Shown in pieces: positions 7,075 through 16,032 of a stretch of DNA of 64,000 nucleotides. This DNA is from Hymenobacter duratus (lineage in GTDB: Bacteria; Bacteroidota; Bacteroidia; Cytophagales; Hymenobacteraceae). Under the pieces are notes generated by a model. It was not told the DNA's origin. It worked only from the letters and a program-made list of their open reading frames with translations, and searched no databases. Position numbers and translations under genes: made by a program. Within the stretch, counting starts at the first letter, position 1. The number at the start of each line of letters is the position of its first letter. The stretch covers positions 538,390 through 602,389 of the forward strand of contig NZ_JACWZZ010000003.1 in NCBI RefSeq assembly GCF_014698995.1. Direction: 5' to 3'.

Positions 7075-8376
7075 ATGGTTTCTGCTTTTCCGGTCGACTA
7101 CCAACAACTGTTTCGGACGCTGCCCGAAAACTTTCTGCTCATAGCTCCCGACGCCGACGCCACTATCGTCGACAACACGGACAGCCATGAGGCCGTGTCC
7201 CTGAAAAGCCGCCAATCAGTGGTAGGAAAGCCGTTTTTCGACGCATTTCCAGCAACTGATGAAGAATCGGCGGGCATTATCCGGGAGTCGCACGCGCATG
7301 TGCGCCAGCATCTGACGTCCCACACCATGCCGCTGCTCCGCTACGACCTGGAGCGCCCCGAAGCGCAGGGTGGTGGCCTAGAGGAGCTGTATTGGGAAGC
7401 AACGCATTACCCGATTCTGGATGCGCAAGGCCAGCTGCAGTTTATTCTGCAGCGCACGCAGGACGTGACGGAGAAATACCGGGCCGCTTTGCAGGCTGCC
7501 GAAACCCAACGGGCCCTCAACGAAACCCAGAACCGCATGCGGTTCGTGCTGGAATCGGTGCCGATTCTGGTCTGGACCGCGCAGCCAGATGGTACGCGCG
7601 ACTATTTCAACCAGCGCTGGCTGCAGTTTACGGGCCGCGAGCTGGCCGATGAGCTGCAGAACGGGTGGATAGCCAACCTGCACGAAGACGACCGGGCACG
7701 GGTTCTGGAAACCTGGGGCGAATCAGTAGCTACCGGCCAGCCTTACCAGGTAGAATACCGCCTGCGCCGAGCCGACGGGCAGTACCGCTGGATGCTGATG
7801 CGCGGCCTGCCCCGCCACGACGACGAAGGCCGCATTACGATGTGGGTAGGCGGTGGTGCCGACATCCACGACCAGAAACAGATGGTGCAGGAGCTGCTGG
7901 AAACCAACGAGCAGCAGGCGTTGCTTTCCGACCAGGCCTACGAGGCCTACCAGCTGGCCGTGCAGCAGCGCGAAACCTTCTTCAACCTGTTCATGCAGAC
8001 GCCGGCCATGATCTGCATTCTGCGGGGCGCGGAGCACCGCTTTGAGTTTGTGAACCCGGAGTATCAGAAGCTGTTCCCAAACCGTACGCTGGTTGGCAAA
8101 ACGGTGGCCGAAGCAATGCCGGAAGTCGTGGAGCAGGGCTTTATCCCGCTCCTCGACAACGTGTACAACACCGGCGAAACATTTATCGGCAACGAAGTTG
8201 ACATTATGCTTGACCAGGACGGCAACGGCCAGTTGCAGCGCCGCTACCTCAACTTCACTTACCAGCTGTTTCTGGAAGGTGGCCAGAAAGCCGGCATTAC
8301 GGTGTTTGCCTTCGATGTAACCGACCTGGTGCTAGCTCGCCAGCAACTTCAGAACCCTGGTTCTTCCGCGCAGTAA
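7075..8376 (+). CDS. Triple-PAS sensory protein without kinase domain (433 aa)
   Basis: Signal-sensing protein of three PAS modules: about residues 10-125, 146-265 (PAS_3 fold with PAC; PILVWTAQPDGTRDYFNQRW) and 300-425 (FFNLFMQTPAMICIL onwards). They are joined by coiled linkers (RAALQAAETQRALNETQNRM and QQALLSDQAYEAYQLAVQQR). Such chains normally continue into HisKA/HATPase, but this one stops at QNPGSSAQ with no kinase, GGDEF or other output domain. The following 45 nt show no remnant. No membrane segment is seen. The CZB-like gene 45 nt downstream may be its partner. Confidence 0.88.
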   Translation: MVSAFPVDYQQLFRTLPENFLLIAPDADATIVDNTDSHEAVSLKSRQSVVGKPFFDAFPATDEESAGIIRESHAHVRQHLTSHTMPLLRYDLERPEAQGGGLEELYWEATHYPILDAQGQLQFILQRTQDVTEKYRAALQAAETQRALNETQNRMRFVLESVPILVWTAQPDGTRDYFNQRWLQFTGRELADELQNGWIANLHEDDRARVLETWGESVATGQPYQVEYRLRRADGQYRWMLMRGLPRHDDEGRITMWVGGGADIHDQKQMVQELLETNEQQALLSDQAYEAYQLAVQQRETFFNLFMQTPAMICILRGAEHRFEFVNPEYQKLFPNRTLVGKTVAEAMPEVVEQGFIPLLDNVYNTGETFIGNEVDIMLDQDGNGQLQRRYLNFTYQLFLEGGQKAGITVFAFDVTDLVLARQQLQNPGSSAQ

Positions 8377-8421
8377 GATGGCATCCTATTCTTTCCACAG
8401 GCGACCATCCGGGGCAGTGCT

Positions 8422-8778
8422 ATGGACATAACCAACCTGGATTTCCAGCAGGCCCGCATCAAGCAGGTGCTGTTCAAGTCGCGCCTGCGTTCCGTGCTCT
8501 ACGGGGTGCGGGAGGCAGACGACGCCCTGTTTTCGATGCAGCAGAACCCGCTGGGCGAGTGGCTGAACACCATCGTAAAACCGAAGTACGGCGCCTACCC
8601 CGAGGTGCGGGAGATTGAGCGGGTGCTGCAGCGGATGCTCGATTCCGGGCAGGCATTGGTGCGCCAATACCAGCGGGGGCAGCTGGAGGAGTCGCGCACC
8701 GGCCTGGAGCAGATTGACGGCTACGCCGACCAGATTGTGGCACTCCTGCAGAAAATGGAGCAAAGCAGTACCGCCTAA
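8422..8778 (+). CDS. CZB-like domain protein lacking all zinc ligands (118 aa)
   Basis: The whole protein matches the layout of the chemoreceptor zinc-binding (CZB) domain. It has an opening helix ARIKQVLFKSRLRSVLYG (11-28), the NPLGEW turn (42-47) where CZB has C-x-L-G-x-W, KYGAYPEV (55-62), and EIERVLQRML (64-73) where CZB has a helix with two His. A final helix pair ends ADQIVALLQKMEQ. The expected ligands His, Cys, His, His are replaced by Gln15, Asn42, Leu69 and Leu73, so zinc binding looks lost. It is probably cytoplasmic and is likely co-transcribed with the upstream PAS gene. The CZB assignment rests on pattern reading and is likely but not proven. Confidence 0.65.
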   Translation: MDITNLDFQQARIKQVLFKSRLRSVLYGVREADDALFSMQQNPLGEWLNTIVKPKYGAYPEVREIERVLQRMLDSGQALVRQYQRGQLEESRTGLEQIDGYADQIVALLQKMEQSSTA

Positions 8779-8801
8779 CCAAACTTCTATCTGGCTATCT
8801 G

Positions 8802-9404
8802 ATGCTTATCTACGGTTACAAAACCACTCATCTGGTCACTAAACCAGCCGCTGGTTCCTGTCCGGTATGTGCTACTTGCGGGGCGCTGCAGCTGAGTGTA
8901 TTCGGGCGGTATGCGCATATCTACTGGATACCCCTGGTTCCGTTGGGCAAAGGTGGCCAGTCTGCGTGCAGCAACTGCCAGCAGGTAGTACCAGCCAAAC
9001 AGCTTTCCCCGCAATTGAAGCAGGAACTGCAGGAGCTGAAGAGCCAGGTACGGGCTCCCTGGTGGCATTTCGCGGGCCTGGCTTTGCTTGCTGTGGGCCT
9101 CGGGCTGGCCCTGATAGGTCGCAGCAACCAGCATACGGAAAACCTCTCCTTCATACAGCAGCCGCGCGCCGGCGACGTGTATCGGATTCGCACCAAAGAC
9201 GGCAATTACTCTTTGCTGAAAGTGCAGGGCGTAAGCGGCAATACAGTCCGGCTGCTGAGGAATAACTACGAGACAAGCAAGGTGACGAGCTTGGAAGGGC
9301 TGAACAAGCCCATAAGGTTTGCCAGGGAGCCGATGGAGCTCACGCTTCTCGACTTGCAGATCATGGTTGAGAAAGACGAAATCATGGACATAGAGCGTCC
9401 GTAG
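8802..9404 (+). CDS. Zinc-ribbon membrane protein (200 aa)
   Basis: N-terminal zinc ribbon with CxxC pairs at Cys23/Cys26 and Cys56/Cys59 (plus Cys20), around the conserved FGRYAHIYWIPLVPLGK. A helical linker (about 65-85) and one membrane helix (about 88-106, FAGLALLAVGLGLALIG) follow, then a roughly 90-residue C-terminal domain with beta-strands (GDVYRIRTKDGNYSLLKVQG). This is a widespread Bacteroidota arrangement of unknown function; the ribbon should face the cytoplasm. It begins 23 nt after the CZB-like gene and may be in the same transcript. Confidence 0.8.
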   Translation: MLIYGYKTTHLVTKPAAGSCPVCATCGALQLSVFGRYAHIYWIPLVPLGKGGQSACSNCQQVVPAKQLSPQLKQELQELKSQVRAPWWHFAGLALLAVGLGLALIGRSNQHTENLSFIQQPRAGDVYRIRTKDGNYSLLKVQGVSGNTVRLLRNNYETSKVTSLEGLNKPIRFAREPMELTLLDLQIMVEKDEIMDIERP

Positions 9405-9421
9405 CAGGCACTGGCTGGGCC

Positions 9422-10966
9422 TCACCGGGCCGGGCCCTCCCACCGGGCCAGCGCCGCGCGGTGCTCCTGGTAGATCCGGTCCAGCAGCACGGAGTCGGGG
9501 CCGGTTACCAGGAAGATGGCGGTGCCCCGCTCCCGCGCAAACGGGTTGATGATTTCGCCCACCTGCCGGAGGCTGCGGCAGTGCCCGGCCACGCCGCCGG
9601 GCATATCGTCTTCTACCAGTATCAGCTGCTGAAACGGCTTGGTGGGCCGGGCCGGAAACCAGTGCAGATACGACCCGTTGAAGCTGTTGGCCGGGGGCAG
9701 CGGGCGGTTGCGGTTGTAGTAGTTGATGGCACCCGCCTGGCCGTAGTTGTCGCACTTGATGAGGGTGTGGGCACGCGTAGCGGCAGGCAGCGCCCGATAC
9801 GTCTGCCACACCTGGTCGGCCAGCTCCTGCCAGCCCAGCATATCGGCAAAATCCTGGGGCAGCACATGGTCTACCCCGTCTTCCCAGCGCAGCATACCCA
9901 CGCCCCGATACTGCTCGCCCACCACGCGCATGTAAGCAGGTGGATAGAGCGTAAACAGAAACGGCAGAAACGGCAGCATAAGGAGCACCGGCAGTACCAG
10001 CAGCGCCGGCCGCCATACCTGCGGGTGCCAGCGGCGTGCCACCCATTGCTCCAGCCACAGCGCCCCAAACGAAAACAGTATTGGGTAGTAGCCCAGCGCA
10101 TAGTAGCTCTTGCCGTGCAGCACCGTCAGCAGCAGCAGGCCGGCAATGTAGAGCCAGCCCACGGCGCGGTAGGGCCGTAGCGGCCGGTACCACAGCAGCG
10201 CCAGCAGCCCGCCCCCCCAAACCCACACCGCCGGAAAGCACATCAGCAGCTGGTCTTTCCAGAAATCTGCCACCGACACGTTTACCAGCTGCGAGTCGTG
10301 AAGCAGAGCCATGTGGTGCCAGAACGGAATACCGTGCGCCAGCTGCCACACCAAATTTGGGAGCCAGAGCAGCAGTGCCAGCCCGGCCGCGCCCCACAGG
10401 TGGCGGCTGGCCAGCAGGCGGCGCTGCGGCGTAAGCAGCAAGGCAGCCAGCAAGGCGGCGGCATAGAAAATGGTGGTGTACTTATTCAGCATGCTCAGGC
10501 CCAGCATGGCGCCCAGCCCATAGAGGTAGCGGGGCCGGCCAGTCTCGATATGACGGACCAGCGCATAGCTGCTGGCGGTAAAGGCCAGCACTTCAAACGA
10601 GTTGGGCTGGAACAGGAAGTTGAGCCGGGCATAGGCCGTGATAAGGTAACTGATGCTGGCCAGCGCCACAGCCCAGCCTCCCCCACCCAGCTTCAACACC
10701 AGCCGGCCCACCAGCCATATCGTGAGGCTACCCCAGAGAATCGGCCAGAACTTCACCCAGAACCAGCTACCGCCCAGAGCCATGGTCAGCCAGCTTTGCA
10801 CTGCCGTGAGGGGTGGCACTTCCAAGTAGCCCCAGGCCAGGTGCCGGCCGTAGTTGAGGTACAGGTATTCGTCACGGTGCAGCTCGTAGGCGCGGCTGGC
10901 CAGCACGTAGCCGGACACAAACTTGAGCAGCGCAAACAACGGTGGCAGTAGGCGAGAGGGTTTCAT
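9422..10966 (-). CDS. GT39/ArnT-like membrane glycosyltransferase (514 aa)
   Basis: Polytopic GT-C glycosyltransferase that would move a sugar from a polyprenyl-phosphate carrier to a cell-envelope acceptor. The first luminal loop carries the catalytic acidic pair in ELHRDEYLYLNYGRHLAWG (about 28-46). Membrane helices follow through about residue 345, then a soluble C-terminal domain (360-514). The length fits the PMT_2/ArnT superfamily. The acceptor cannot be told from context. It converges on the zinc-ribbon gene with only 17 nt between the stops. Confidence 0.85.
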   Translation of the reverse strand: MKPSRLLPPLFALLKFVSGYVLASRAYELHRDEYLYLNYGRHLAWGYLEVPPLTAVQSWLTMALGGSWFWVKFWPILWGSLTIWLVGRLVLKLGGGGWAVALASISYLITAYARLNFLFQPNSFEVLAFTASSYALVRHIETGRPRYLYGLGAMLGLSMLNKYTTIFYAAALLAALLLTPQRRLLASRHLWGAAGLALLLWLPNLVWQLAHGIPFWHHMALLHDSQLVNVSVADFWKDQLLMCFPAVWVWGGGLLALLWYRPLRPYRAVGWLYIAGLLLLTVLHGKSYYALGYYPILFSFGALWLEQWVARRWHPQVWRPALLVLPVLLMLPFLPFLFTLYPPAYMRVVGEQYRGVGMLRWEDGVDHVLPQDFADMLGWQELADQVWQTYRALPAATRAHTLIKCDNYGQAGAINYYNRNRPLPPANSFNGSYLHWFPARPTKPFQQLILVEDDMPGGVAGHCRSLRQVGEIINPFARERGTAIFLVTGPDSVLLDRIYQEHRAALARWEGPAR

Positions 10967-11038
10967 GCCCTAATATAGCCGCTTGCGGATATGCAGAACC
11001 CGGCACCGGTTTTCAGAGCTCTGGCGGCCGTCGTTGGC

Positions 11039-11284
11039 TCACAACTCCTCCGGCAGCCGGATTTTGTGCAGATATTCGTTCAGGCCGCCGGGGTGCTGAA
11101 ACAGATGAATAAACAGAATGTGCTCTTCGTCCTGCACGCGCCATTCCTCCGCATAAAAGTCGCTGAGCGCATAGAGGCGCAGCGTAAAGCTGTCTTCGCG
11201 CCGCTCGGCCAGGAAGTGGCCATAGCGCCGCAGGCAGTCGGCCTGCTGGCCCATCGGGAGCTTTTTGAATACGCGCAGATTCAT
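11039..11284 (-). CDS. Small conserved hypothetical protein (81 aa)
   Basis: Family not recognised. It starts MNLRVFKKLPMGQQADCLRR at ATG 11284; a longer open frame to 11365 lacks family-like sequence and overlaps the divergent promoter region. The protein reads as alternating strands and helices (SFTLRLYALSDFYAEEWR, EEHILFIHLFQHPGGLNEYL), is soluble and probably cytoplasmic. It is divergent from the YfcC-type transporter. Confidence 0.65.
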   Translation of the reverse strand: MNLRVFKKLPMGQQADCLRRYGHFLAERREDSFTLRLYALSDFYAEEWRVQDEEHILFIHLFQHPGGLNEYLHKIRLPEEL

Positions 11285-11369
11285 TGATAGCCAGGCAAAC
11301 CCGAAGATACACCGGTCTGGTTCCGAAATAGCAGTGGCAGGGTGGCATATTACTCCACCAATCACCTCC

Positions 11370-11378
11370 TACCTTCGC
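11370..11378 (+). promoter_or_regulatory. -7-like box TACCTTCGC abutting the start codon
   Basis: TACCTTCGC ends 3 nt before the ATG at 11382. If it works as a -7 element, the transcript would be leaderless or begin inside the gene. Confidence 0.4.
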
Positions 11379-11381
11379 GGC

Positions 11382-12728
11382 ATGAAGACAATTCGATTTC
11401 CGCATCCGCTGGTGTTGCTGGTAGGGTTTATTCTGCTGGCCTGCCTGCTGAGCTACGTGCTGCCCACCGGTGTATTCAGCCGCCACCCCGACGCCGCCAC
11501 CGGCCGCGACGTAGTAGTAGCCGGCTCCTACCACCGCGTGCCGGCCACGCCCGTCAGCCCGCTGCAGGCCCTGGTTGATATTCCCAAAGGCATGGTCGAT
11601 GCGGCCTCGGTCATTTTTCTGGTGTTTCTGGCCGGCGGCGCTTTCACGGTAGTGGACCAGACCGGCGCCCTGCGCAGCGGCGTCGACTGGCTGCTGCGGC
11701 GGTTTCAGGGACGTGAGGCTGTCGTCATTCCCATCATTTCGGTGCTGTTTGCCACCATGGGCGCCCTGGAGAATATGCAGGAGGAGATAGTGCCGTTGAT
11801 TCCGGTGCTCCTGATTCTGATGCGGCGCATCGGCTACCCGGCCCTCACGGCGGCGGCCGTCAGCATTGGCTCGGCGGCGGTGGGCGCGGCGTTCAGCCCC
11901 CTGAATCCGTTTCAGGTGGGCATTGCCCAGAAGCTGGCGCAGCTGCCGCTGCTGTCGGGCGGCGGCTTCCGGCTGGCGTTTCTGATGCTGGCTCTGGCCA
12001 TCTGGATTGCGGGCACCGTGCGCTACGCCCTGCGCCACCGCGTGCCGCCCGAAGCCAGCGCCGCCGCCGACCCAGCCGCCCTCACCGAAGGCCGCAACCA
12101 CGGCCTAGTACTGCTGCTGCTGTTCGCGGCTTTTGCCTTCTTCGCCTACGGCGTGCTCAAGCTGGGCTGGGACTTCGAGCAGATGGCAGCCCTGTTTTTC
12201 GGGCTCGGCGTGGTAGCCGGCCTCATCGGCGGCCTGGGCCTTACGGGCACCGCCGAAGGCTTCCTGGCCGGCTTCCGCGACATTGCCTTCTCGGCGCTGC
12301 TCATCGGGTTTGCGCGCGCCATTTTCGTGGTGCTGGAGCAGGGACAGATCGTCGATACCATCGTCAATGCGCTGTCGGCACCGCTGGCGGGGCTGCCGGT
12401 TACGCTTTCCGCATTGGGCATGATTGGGGTGCACACCGCCCTGCACCTGCCGGTGCCCAGCGTGAGCGGTCAGGCTGTGCTCACCATGCCGCTGCTGGTG
12501 CCCCTCTCCGACCTTATCGGCCTTTCGCGCCAGGTGACGGTGCTGGCCTACCAGTACGGCGCCGGCCTCTGCGAGCTGATAACGCCCACCAACGGCGCGC
12601 TCATGGCCATCGTGGCGGCCTGCGGTGTGCGGTTTGATCAGTGGTGGAAGTTCGTGCTGCCGCTCTATCTGCTGCTGCTGGCCCTGGGCGCCGTGGCGGT
12701 GGTTGTGGGCATTGCGGTGGGGCTGTAG
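11382..12728 (+). CDS. YfcC family (DcuC/IT superfamily) transporter (448 aa)
   Basis: Inner-membrane secondary transporter of the YfcC branch of the C4-dicarboxylate/ion-transporter superfamily. Hallmarks are the first helix ending SYVLPTGVFSR (residues 24-34), the re-entrant PFQVGIAQKLAQLP region, the long hydrophobic segments throughout, and the C-terminal LCELITPTNGALMAIVAACGV. YfcC relatives are linked to carboxylate or basic amino acid export; the substrate here is unknown. ATG 11382 is chosen over an earlier frame start at 11265 because MKTIRFPHPLVLLVGF is the family N-terminus and a promoter-like box lies just upstream. Hairpins follow at 12733-12842. Confidence 0.85.
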   Translation: MKTIRFPHPLVLLVGFILLACLLSYVLPTGVFSRHPDAATGRDVVVAGSYHRVPATPVSPLQALVDIPKGMVDAASVIFLVFLAGGAFTVVDQTGALRSGVDWLLRRFQGREAVVIPIISVLFATMGALENMQEEIVPLIPVLLILMRRIGYPALTAAAVSIGSAAVGAAFSPLNPFQVGIAQKLAQLPLLSGGGFRLAFLMLALAIWIAGTVRYALRHRVPPEASAAADPAALTEGRNHGLVLLLLFAAFAFFAYGVLKLGWDFEQMAALFFGLGVVAGLIGGLGLTGTAEGFLAGFRDIAFSALLIGFARAIFVVLEQGQIVDTIVNALSAPLAGLPVTLSALGMIGVHTALHLPVPSVSGQAVLTMPLLVPLSDLIGLSRQVTVLAYQYGAGLCELITPTNGALMAIVAACGVRFDQWWKFVLPLYLLLLALGAVAVVVGIAVGL

Positions 12729-12732
12729 CAGC

Positions 12733-12772
12733 AGAGCTATCATTGCGAGCAGCGCGAAGCAATGATAGCTCT
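12733..12772. repeat. Perfect 14-bp inverted repeat of the TCATTGCGAG/GAAGCAATGA type
   Basis: AGAGCTATCATTGC (12733-12746) and GCAATGATAGCTCT (12759-12772) flank a 12-nt loop, GAGCAGCGCGAA. The CATTGCGAGnnGCGAAGCAATG core resembles a palindromic intergenic repeat found in many bacterial genomes. It lies just past the stop of the transporter gene. Confidence 0.8.
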
Positions 12773-12797
12773 ATCTGCAGAAAACGACTCTAAGCAG

Positions 12798-12842
12798 AAA
12801 GCCCTCCGGCGTTAGTGTACCACACTACTGCCGGAGGGCTTT
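12798..12842. terminator. Strong bidirectional terminator
   Basis: AAAGCCCTCCGGC (12798-12810) pairs perfectly with GCCGGAGGGCTTT (12830-12842), and an inner AGTGT/ACACT stem extends it. It sits between convergent genes ending at 12728 (+) and 12915 (-). Confidence 0.85.
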
Positions 12843-12914
12843 GCTGTAAGGAAAGTGTCTGCCACGAGCGAAAGGATTGCGTCGTCCTTCGTCCGCGCAA
12901 TGACAGTGGCCAGC

Positions 12915-13325
12915 TTAATCCGGGCGCAGCTCGTCGGCGCGGAAGATGCGGGGCAGCTTGCGCTTGCGCTCCACAATCTGGTAGCTGGCCGTGTCCGACT
13001 GCTCATCCCAGAACACGTCGCTCACCACACCAAAGTGGCGGTAGCGGCCGGGTTCGGGCTGCACTTCCTCCACGGCGTCGCCGAAGCTGAAGGCCGGCCG
13101 GTGCAGGTGCAGCTCCCGGAACAGTTCGGGCCGCACCAGAAACTGCTGCTCGTCGTAGCGCAGCGTAATCCACTCGCCGTCTTCGTCTTCGGCAATTTTC
13201 TCGAACAGCTTGCCCACCGGTTCCAGCCACTCAAACGAGCGGCGGTTGGCAGGATGAATGTAGCGGAAGCCGTAGTCGGGCGTCCAGGGATACAGGCCGT
13301 AGATAACGGGTTTGGGTCGGGGCAC
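12915..13325 (-). CDS. Conserved hypothetical protein (136 aa), GTG start
   Basis: Family not firmly recognised. It is a soluble protein with N-terminal PKPVIYGLYPWTPDYGFRYI, a middle of paired strands (GEWITLRYDEQQFLVRPE) and a basic end (RKRKLPRIFRADELRPD). The start is GTG at 13325: there is no in-frame ATG upstream, an in-frame stop lies 21 nt further up, and a -7-like box is at 13370-13378. The WITLRYDEQQFLVRPE and VVSDVFWDE segments suggest a beta-rich fold such as a small barrel. No function is assigned. Confidence 0.7.
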   Translation of the reverse strand: MPRPKPVIYGLYPWTPDYGFRYIHPANRRSFEWLEPVGKLFEKIAEDEDGEWITLRYDEQQFLVRPELFRELHLHRPAFSFGDAVEEVQPEPGRYRHFGVVSDVFWDEQSDTASYQIVERKRKLPRIFRADELRPD

Positions 13326-13369
13326 TTGAAGAGAATGAAAGGCTGATTAGGTACGGAATGAACGACCTT

Positions 13370-13378
13370 CCAAAGGTA
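13370..13378 (-). promoter_or_regulatory. -7-like box TACCTTTGG (minus strand)
   Basis: It reads TACCTTTGG on the complement, 44 nt upstream of the GTG start at 13325. Confidence 0.5.
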
Positions 13379-13458
13379 AAGGCTCCCGGACAATCCCCCC
13401 ACGCCCCTGGTTTCTGCCCGCCTGCTTTGTGTTACCGGCTGCTCCTTACTGCCCAGGG

Positions 13459-16032
13459 CTAGTTTTTCACCACCCGCCGCACGAACGTGCTGCCGGCGGC
13501 GTAGCGCACTTTCAGCACGTAGGCCCCGGCAGGCAGCGTGGCTATGTCCAGGGTCATTACAGCCTCATTAGCCGAAACCAACCGGCTCATCACCACGCGG
13601 CCCAGGGCGTCGTGCAGTGCTACCTGCTCGGGGCGGCTGGCGGCGTCGAGGCGCAGGTGCAGCTGGTCGTGGGCCGGGACTGGCCACGCCTCGGTGCGGG
13701 GCGCCTGCCGCGCCGCGCTGGCGTGCAGCACGCTGGCATCGAGCAGACGGGCCAGGGCGTAGTTGGGCTGGTTGCTGCCCACCGGAGCAATCTGTCCGCC
13801 GACGAGCAGGGCGCCATCGGGCTGCACGGCCAGTGCCAACACGATATCATCCGGACTCATTGGCGTGTTGAAGGAGGCATCGGCGCTGCCATCGGGCAGC
13901 AGGCGCACCAGGCCCGAAGACGCCGCGCTGGAGCTGAAGATGGTTCCCCCGACCAGAATGCGGTTATTCGGCTGAATGGCGGCCGCGTTCAGAACCACAA
14001 CATTGCCCGCAATGGCGGCGCTGAAGGTGGGGTCAGGCATGCCGGTGGCAGACAACCGGGCCACCGAGCTGGTTGATACCCCGCCCATCTGGTCGAAATA
14101 GCCGAACACCAGCAGCCGGCCATCGGAGTAGCGGCGCAGGCCATTGATGGAAAAGGACTGGCTGCCCGACGTCACGGCCGCAAAAGATGGATCGGTGCTG
14201 CCACTGGGAAGCAGCCGCTGCACTACCGGGTTCTGGTAGGAGCCCACCACAATACGGCCATCGGGCTGCACCAGCAGGGCGGTTGGGTTGAGGGTGGCCG
14301 CGGGCTGAAACGAATTGTCGATACTGCCAGTGGGCAGCAGCCGCTGAAACGAGCGGAACGTAATGCCGGAGCTGCCCGGCACCACCAGATTGCCCGCTAC
14401 TAGCACCCCACCATCGGGCTGCAGCGCCAGGCTGGTTATGGAATTGGTATTCAGAGTGCCAATACGCACCAGTGCAGGCATAAAGCTGGCGTCGCGCATG
14501 CCGGAGCTTTCCACCCGTACCAGCGACGTAACCGGCAGGCCATTATAAGTGGTAAACCGGCCGGCCACCAGGGCTTTGCCATCGGGCTGAAGCACCACCT
14601 CCGTCGGGTAGCCCTGCGTGATAGTGCTGGCGGCGGTATAGGCGGCATCCACGCTGCCATTGGCCAGCAGCCGGGCCAGGCCGCGCGCGGCACTCCCATT
14701 GATTTCCGAGAAGGCTCCTACTACCAGCAGCTTCCCGTCGGGCTGCTGCGCAAAGTCCTCCACCTGCCCGGCTGCCTGCAGGGCCGGGATGGGAAAGGTG
14801 GTATCGAGGGCGCCCGTGGAGAGCAGCTGGTTTACGCCGGCCGGCACCGCCGACACCGGTCCTCCCAGCACCTGGGGCGTACTTCCAACCAGCACCTGCC
14901 CCCCGGCCAGCAGCTGCAGCGAATACACCGACGTGCTGTTCTCGGGCGTGGCGGACACGCTCCAGGTGGGGTCGAGGGCGCCAGTGGCCGTGAAGCGAAG
15001 CACGTGGCCGGGCGGCGGCACTCCATCCCCAAAAGCCGCCAGGATCTTACCATCGGGCTGTACCAGCAGCGTGGCCGGCCCACCCGAAAAGGCCGGGCGG
15101 ACTCCATAGTTCACCCCAGTAAAGGTGTTGTCGAAGGCGCCCGTGGCGCTAAAGCGCACCAGCGTCTGGGTTACGCCGGGCACCAGGTAGGTGCCGTTGA
15201 ACGTAGCCGCCAGAATCCTGCCGTCGGGCTGCACGGCCACCGAGCCCACAAGGGCAGTAGCGGTAGTGATGGGGGCAAAGGTCAGGTCGAGGGTACCGTC
15301 GGCGTTGAAGCGCGCCAGGCCGCTGCGGGCCCGCCCGCCCGCCGTCCGGAACGAGCCGCCTGCCACCAGCTTGCCATCGGCGGGCTGGCGCACCACTACC
15401 GGCCCAAAGCCGCTCAGAATCAGGCCACCGGCCGTATTGGCCACAAACGGCTGGTCCAGCGTACCGTCTTCGTTCAGGCGCAGGATACCGGCGGCGGCCT
15501 GCCCGGCGTAGTTGGTGAAGTTGCCGGCCACCACCACCTTCCCATCGGGCTGCACCAGCACCGACGATACGCGGGTCAGGGAGCTGGGCTGCACCCGAAA
15601 CGCCGGGTCGGGCAGGCCCGAGGGCAGCAGCCGCACCAGTCCGTAGTGCACCTGCCCGTTCAGCGTGGCTGGCCCAAACAGCGTGACGAGCACGCGCCCA
15701 GCCCCGGCGTCGGTGAGGCCCTGCGGCAGCCAGCTATAGTCGGCGATGTTCAGCGCAAACGTCGCGTCGGGGGTGCCTGTTGCCGAGTAGCGCAGCAACG
15801 GCTGCAGGGTTTTTACTCCGTCGGCCCGCACCAGGTCGTTGCCCAGCACCAGCCGCTCGCCGGTGCTGAGCTGCAGCGCCTGGAGCGCCGTAGCGGGCTG
15901 GTAGATCTGCATGGGCCCGTAGCTGGCATCCACCTGGGTTTGGGCACAGACCCTGCTGAAAGGCAGCAGCAGCCCGCACAGCAGCCACACACGAGGCCAG
16001 CTCGATAACCGAGTAGTAAGCGTTTGTTTCAT
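13459..16032 (-). CDS. T9SS-secreted delta-60 repeat (beta-propeller-like) protein (857 aa)
   Basis: Secreted repeat protein. The signal peptide covers residues 1-30 (ending VCAQ). The body is at least eleven delta-60 repeats marked by QPDGK-ILVAG-type strands, for example VQPDGKVVVAGNF, VQPDGRILAATF, LQPDGKALVAGRF and VQPDGALLVGG, each followed by RLxxxGxxDxxF. These repeats typically fold as blades of a propeller. The last 80 residues are a type A C-terminal sorting domain for type IX secretion (WPVPAHDQLHLRL, LPAGAYVLKVRY, ending VRRVVKN). It would be cleaved and anchored or released at the surface. The ligand is unknown. Transcription is divergent from the GH13 gene. Confidence 0.92.
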   Translation of the reverse strand: MKQTLTTRLSSWPRVWLLCGLLLPFSRVCAQTQVDASYGPMQIYQPATALQALQLSTGERLVLGNDLVRADGVKTLQPLLRYSATGTPDATFALNIADYSWLPQGLTDAGAGRVLVTLFGPATLNGQVHYGLVRLLPSGLPDPAFRVQPSSLTRVSSVLVQPDGKVVVAGNFTNYAGQAAAGILRLNEDGTLDQPFVANTAGGLILSGFGPVVVRQPADGKLVAGGSFRTAGGRARSGLARFNADGTLDLTFAPITTATALVGSVAVQPDGRILAATFNGTYLVPGVTQTLVRFSATGAFDNTFTGVNYGVRPAFSGGPATLLVQPDGKILAAFGDGVPPPGHVLRFTATGALDPTWSVSATPENSTSVYSLQLLAGGQVLVGSTPQVLGGPVSAVPAGVNQLLSTGALDTTFPIPALQAAGQVEDFAQQPDGKLLVVGAFSEINGSAARGLARLLANGSVDAAYTAASTITQGYPTEVVLQPDGKALVAGRFTTYNGLPVTSLVRVESSGMRDASFMPALVRIGTLNTNSITSLALQPDGGVLVAGNLVVPGSSGITFRSFQRLLPTGSIDNSFQPAATLNPTALLVQPDGRIVVGSYQNPVVQRLLPSGSTDPSFAAVTSGSQSFSINGLRRYSDGRLLVFGYFDQMGGVSTSSVARLSATGMPDPTFSAAIAGNVVVLNAAAIQPNNRILVGGTIFSSSAASSGLVRLLPDGSADASFNTPMSPDDIVLALAVQPDGALLVGGQIAPVGSNQPNYALARLLDASVLHASAARQAPRTEAWPVPAHDQLHLRLDAASRPEQVALHDALGRVVMSRLVSANEAVMTLDIATLPAGAYVLKVRYAAGSTFVRRVVKN

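Noticed and set aside
8787..10397. 536-codon minus-strand frame overlapping the GT39 and zinc-ribbon genes
   Set aside because: It lies in another frame of the GT39 gene and antisense to the zinc-ribbon gene; both of those have clear domains.
12850..12910. Single-arm GTCATTGCGCGGACGAAG-like word near the terminator
   Set aside because: It resembles a half of a common palindromic repeat but has no clear partner arm; too degenerate to call.
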